A DNA stretch of 64,000 nt. Source: Astrocystis sublimbata (lineage: Eukaryota; Ascomycota; Sordariomycetes; Xylariales; Xylariaceae). The notes beneath the pieces were generated by a model that saw only the letters and a list, made by a program, of their open reading frames with translations, was not told the origin of the DNA and did not search any database. Location of the stretch: positions 248,001 to 312,000 of the forward strand of contig JAJNNY010000022.1 in the NCBI GenBank assembly GCA_022453515.1, given 5' to 3'. The translations under genes and the position numbers were made by a program. Of this stretch, positions 59,936-64,000 are shown one piece after another. The stretch's first letter is position 1; each line of letters opens with the position of its first letter.

Positions 59936-62045
59936 ATGAAGTTCACAGCCATGAAGTTCTTCCGTCGAAGCAAGAAGTCGACCTCGACCTCAGAGTCCAA
60001 GCCGCCCAAGCCGTCCAAGCCGTCCAAGTCGGGCAACGCGACCTACGATGACATGGAGCGCGACAAGTACCGCATGTACAACGGCCGCCCCGAGCAACAG
60101 TACCACTTCGCCGCCGAGAGGGGTCGCAGCTACGCACCCTGGCTCCAGCTCCCGGCCCCGATCCTCGAAAGGGTCTTCGCCTTCGTCTGCCCCCACAGCA
60201 GCGACGAGACCTACGAGACCTGCGAGAGGAGCGCTGTCGAGGATGCCTGCATGCTCTGCGATCTACGCGACCTCGCCCATGCCAGCCAGGTCTGCAAGGT
60301 CTGGCGGCGGTCTGCTATCAGCGTCATGTAAGTCACCACTATCCCACGCTTCGACGTGCACTCTGCTGACCGTGGGCCCCCTTCTCCTCGCCAGGTACCA
60401 CAGCATCCGTATAGACTCTGTTCACTACTGCGAGCGAGAGATCGACCTGTCCGAAAAACGCAAGCGCAAAAGTCGATTCGACCGCAACGGCGTTCCCGAA
60501 GACCCCGCCAGTGCGCGCCTGCATCTGCTTTGCCGCACCCTGCGCGAGGACCCTACCCGCCTTGGGAAGCTTGTGCAGTACTTCAAGACCCCTTACATGG
60601 TGCGCGAGTCGAGTGCCCCCGCCCTGGCCAGGACCATCGCTGTCTTGCCCAATCTCAGATATGTCGACTTGCCCGAGGGTCTGTTCATGGACGATCCGGC
60701 CCACCACACCCTCAAGCTTGAGGTGCAAGCCCGATGCCCTGGTCTGCGGAAGATGACGTATCTGGCCGGCAGCGAGCGCAGCTTGGAGGCCCTCGCTCGT
60801 GGCAATATATGGCCAGATCTCGAGGTTCTCGAGTTGGGCAGGATCAACATGGATCCGGCCGTTCTGCGACAGGTCATTGCTGCCTTGCAGCACCTGCGCG
60901 CTCTCAAGGCTTCCGACTGCAAAATGTTGGATGATGACATCTTCCGATACAACGACGTCTTACCCGCCTTTCCGCCCTTGGAGGAGCTCATCCTGACCGA
61001 TATCCCGCGTATCACCGCTGACGGCCTCGTCACATACCTCTCCGGACCCGAGACTAAGGAAAGCCTGAAGGTCCTATCCCTGACCAATACCGGAATTCAC
61101 CCTTCGGCTCTGCACAACGTCCTAGCCAATGCGCCGCGTCTTCACACTGTGGCTATCACCGAGCAAGTCGACACGCCCTTCCCAGCTCACGGGGCTCCCA
61201 TTCCACCACTGTCGAACTGGTCCCTCGAGACGCTACGCTACGAGATCACTGCCGCCCCTTCGGCTTCGTCATACGCTAGCACAACCGCCAGCTACTACAA
61301 CTACCTCGCATCCTCGCTCTTCGCAGGCGGTCTGCCGCGTCTCGCCGCCATCTACGTGCGCGACCTGAACTTCCCTGATCTGCTCCTTGGCCTGCCGCCC
61401 CCTATGCCCGGGTTCGCGGGAAGCCCGCAGCGGCCCAGCAGCGCCGGAGGTGCTCCCGGTGGTGGGAGCCCTGGCGGGAGCCCTGGCAGCGCTGTTAATG
61501 GAGGTAGGTTTGGAAGCCTCTCGCCGCCGGGAAGTTTCGGAAACCAGCCGCCGCCTCGGTTCAGCTCCAACAACCCGTTCGCGTCGGCGTTCAATCCCGG
61601 TGGAGCGGGCATGTTGGCGCTCAACCAGACGCTCGAGATCTTCACCAAGGGCGACGATGATCTCGATTGGGGCAGCACGCGCATGGACCCCTTTGATGCG
61701 GGCTTTGGACCTGGTGGAAGGGGGAAGGGGAGAAGACACGGAAGAACGGCATCTTCGGCGAGTGGAAGGCCGCTGAGTAGTTATGGTCTGAGTGATATTG
61801 GCGCTGGATGGCAGGCAGGCGGAGGTGCGCGCATGAGTGTTATCCAGGGCGACGGACATGGCGGGTTCTTGAGTGTGCCCGGGGAGGGTATGGCGAGTCA
61901 TGGGAGGAAGAGTAGTGCGAGTAGCTTTGGGGGTGGTGCTGGTGGTGGTGGAGGCGGGTTTGCTGGTGCGGCGTTGAGGGATGAGTGGCCCAGGCCGACG
62001 AGTAGTCATGGGAAGAATAAGGGGGATCGGGATCTTTGGCGTTGA
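59936..62045 (+). CDS. F-box protein with leucine-rich region
   Basis: Two exons (59936-60327 and 60395-62045) give 680 residues. After a lysine/serine/proline-rich start (FFRRSKKSTSTS and PKPSKPSKPSK), residues about 70-130 form an F-box: WLQLPAPILERVFAFVCPHS, then DLRDLAHASQVCKVWRRSA. F-box proteins bind Skp1 and bring substrates to SCF ubiquitin ligases. Residues about 180-480 read as irregular leucine-rich repeats (LPNLRYVDLPEG, WPDLEVLELGRINM, LQHLRALKASDCKM, FPPLEELILTDIPRI, LKVLSLTNTGIHP), likely substrate-binding. The last 200 residues are Gly/Ser/Pro-rich and disordered (for example GGGAGGGGGGFAG). The substrate is unknown. The start is the first ATG. A second in-frame ATG is five codons later. 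Confidence 0.87.
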
Positions 62046-62355
62046 GGCATACGTCTCTCTAAGGCGTTTGAAGATGGACATGTGTCTCGGACCACTGGGC
62101 GATATGTTGCCGAGCGCATACGATGTCTCCCATGGCTGGATCAATTCGATTTGACATGACGTGACCTGAGTCTTGTCTGTCTATATCAAGCTCGGAAGAA
62201 AGAAATGAACGACATCCATGACCAGAGCCACGGCCGGGCTCAATCGAATTTGAGGCCGGAGAGGCCATGAAGAGCGATGATTTTCAGAAAAGCAGTATGT
62301 GTTTTTCAAGATGAATTGAACTGGACTCAACGGAGCTGAGCTGGGCTGGGCTGAT

Positions 62356-62392
62356 ATGGTTTGGTTTGGTTTGGTCTGGTTTGGTATGGTGT
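62356..62392. repeat. TGGTT microsatellite
   Basis: A run of TGGTT units with a few substitutions, in noncoding sequence about 310 bases after the F-box stop codon. Confidence 0.75.
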
Positions 62393-63487
62393 CCGTGGAT
62401 GGCGTGGTGTGGTATGGTATGTCAAAACTGCAGGCTGGAAATCTATACCCCTTACTATGTTCGAGAATGGCTACTAATGTTTCTGGTGGTGTGTATTTGT
62501 CAATGTTCAGTGTTAGGTGTACCTACCATATGATAAATATGAATTGCATTATGAAGATAATAACTTTAAAATATATAATATGTTTACTGTTTTAATGTGA
62601 TGTGTTATGATAGGATGGACTCACAGAATTAACTACCCACGCAGCAGTGTATGTAAATGCATCTTAAGGTGGTGGTCGTCCGGACATCCGTTCGTGCCAC
62701 AACAATGACTCTCGCTTACCTATCGGGTAAGGAAGTAAGTAACACGCTCAATGCTCACACAAGTTTAGTTCGTTAGTTCATTCAGCTCTCTCGCTCCCTC
62801 TCTCCCTCATCCAAAAATGTCTCCAATAAACTGCGTCGTACTTACTGACTTCTTTCTGCAGCGCTGGCCAATCCCTTCGTAGGTACATACATGTGTAAGT
62901 AGGTATGATGTATGTAGGTAAGGATAGATTTCGATAAGTACAGGCAAGTAGATTATGTAGATAAGGTAGATAGCTAGCTACTCCTGCTGAGAGCCGGTCG
63001 GTCAGTCGTCTGCCCTTATAAAACTCATTCCTCGACATGCATGATACGGACGGATATTGGGGGGCTTAGGTCCGGACTCTCATCATGGTTTCAGATAGAC
63101 GGGAAGGGGGAGGGAGGGGCCAAGGTCGATGGGCTGGGATACATACAGTATGTCGGTGATGACGGACGGCCCCTTCGAGGCAGCCAAGAAAGGTCAATTG
63201 GAACACAGCAAGAAAAGACTCAAATGGGTTGGTTGGATAGATCTAGAAATTAATTTCTCATTTCAATAGCTTAATTAGGTGTTAATAGGTACTAGAACTA
63301 GAGACTGCCCGACCTGTCTATTATCTCATCTAGAGCATTTTGGTTCTCTTCTCTTTCTCTTTCTATCTCTGTTTTCCACCTCCAATGTTATACTACCTAC
63401 TGGCTTCAACGCTCATAAAGTCAAGGTTCTTAAATTCTTAATCAAATGGCTTAGATCTGGTGGTTGGCCCAATTACTGTTCGCTTTC

Positions 63488-63506
63488 TTTTTTTTTTTTT
63501 TTTTTT
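63488..63506. repeat. Poly-T run of 19
   Basis: Uninterrupted T homopolymer on the plus strand, directly followed by GGATAT. There is no flanking duplication that would mark it as a retroposon tail. Confidence 0.8.
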
Positions 63507-64000
63507 GGATATGAGTCTGAAATTTCGGTGTGATAGGATCATTGTTGATCCTTCTTGGTTTATTGTATGTTGGGAGGGCACTGAGTAAGTCGGCCGGCGC
63601 TGTATATGTGAAATAGCGGAATATAGGTGTGACTCTCCTCATAATCGTGGTGCTTGGGGTAAACTACCTCAGTGGCTGAGGATGCATCCAATCGTATGTC
63701 GTTGGTGTGGCGTGAATAGGTGCCGTGCTGGCTCCGCACGCTTCTGGAATCGTTCAGCAGCATGGCTCTGCCCTCTTAACCCTCTCGCCACTGTCTCCTC
63801 GGCGGGCCTCAGAAAGCACAGTCGAGTCTCCTGGCCGGATTCATGCAGTGGCGCTTGGAAATCCTCCCAATGCTATGAATCATTGTGTCGTTGTCTATTA
63901 ACGTAAAATGGCGCGGTTGCGTATTTTGGACTGTAGGATCTCGAAAATATTCAATAGTATCCTTGTCACTTTGTTGTTTTGGCTAACCCTTCGCCGCTCT

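Larger units (their letters stand above)
62046..64000. other. Right-end spacer, no gene seen
   Basis: It holds the F-box 3' UTR and simple sequence: a TGGTT-based microsatellite at about 62356-62392, GTAGGTA-type repeats at about 62880-62980 and a 19-base T run at 63488-63506. Open frames are short and lack family features. Confidence 0.45.

Noticed and set aside
63488..63506. Poly-T run as the tail of a reverse-strand retroposon
   Set aside because: No target-site duplication and no recognisable element body next to it.

Overview
The window reads as nuclear chromosomal DNA of a filamentous ascomycete (Pezizomycotina, most likely Sordariomycetes). Protein-coding genes are interrupted by short GT-AG introns, mostly about 50-150 bp. 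Housekeeping genes resemble filamentous-fungal orthologues. Intergenic spacers are long, and there are no operons, ribosome binding sites or CRISPR arrays. I saw no convincing tRNA or rRNA gene. Splice sites were placed by eye from GT/AG consensus, reading-frame continuity and family alignment from memory. Individual boundaries may be off by a few bases, but every gene called intact closes in frame across all of its exons.

Layout. 1-5.4 kb is almost gene-free: one partial exon at the left edge and weak protein-like ORFs near 2-2.8 kb. 5.4-11.6 kb holds an AzgA-type purine permease, a UCH37-type deubiquitinase and a secreted DUF3455 protein. 11.6-20.4 kb is gene-poor and repeat-bearing. It contains a terminal-inverted-repeat element and two damaged genes, a calcineurin-type metallophosphoesterase with an in-frame TGA and a nucleotidyltransferase-like gene with a frameshift. 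20.4-28.7 kb has an orphan disordered protein, a PMP3-type membrane proteolipid, a MITE-like element and an Nrp1-type RNA-binding protein. 30.8-47.1 kb is the dense conserved block: a diverged glutamine-dependent NAD+ synthetase, XRN1, HAT2/RbAp48 and the P4-ATPase NEO1. 48.1-53.8 kb is an oxidoreductase group in decay: a GMC oxidoreductase with one nonsense codon, a truncated berberine-bridge-enzyme-like FAD oxidase and an apparently intact short-chain dehydrogenase. 55.5-62 kb has glycogen synthase and an F-box/leucine-rich protein. The last 2 kb shows no gene.

The genes do not form a single pathway. The conserved ones serve RNA decay (XRN1, Nrp1), chromatin (HAT2), lipid asymmetry (NEO1), proteasome-linked deubiquitination (UCH37), storage carbohydrate (glycogen synthase), purine uptake (AzgA) and NAD+ synthesis. 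Accessory stretches between them carry broken genes, small inverted-repeat elements, microsatellites and a striking excess of a palindromic TAGGTACCTA/ACCTAGGT-type motif confined to noncoding DNA. I did not find a clearly new multi-gene system. The best leads are the MITE-like family, the dispersed palindrome, the diverged NAD+ synthetase and the decaying redox group.
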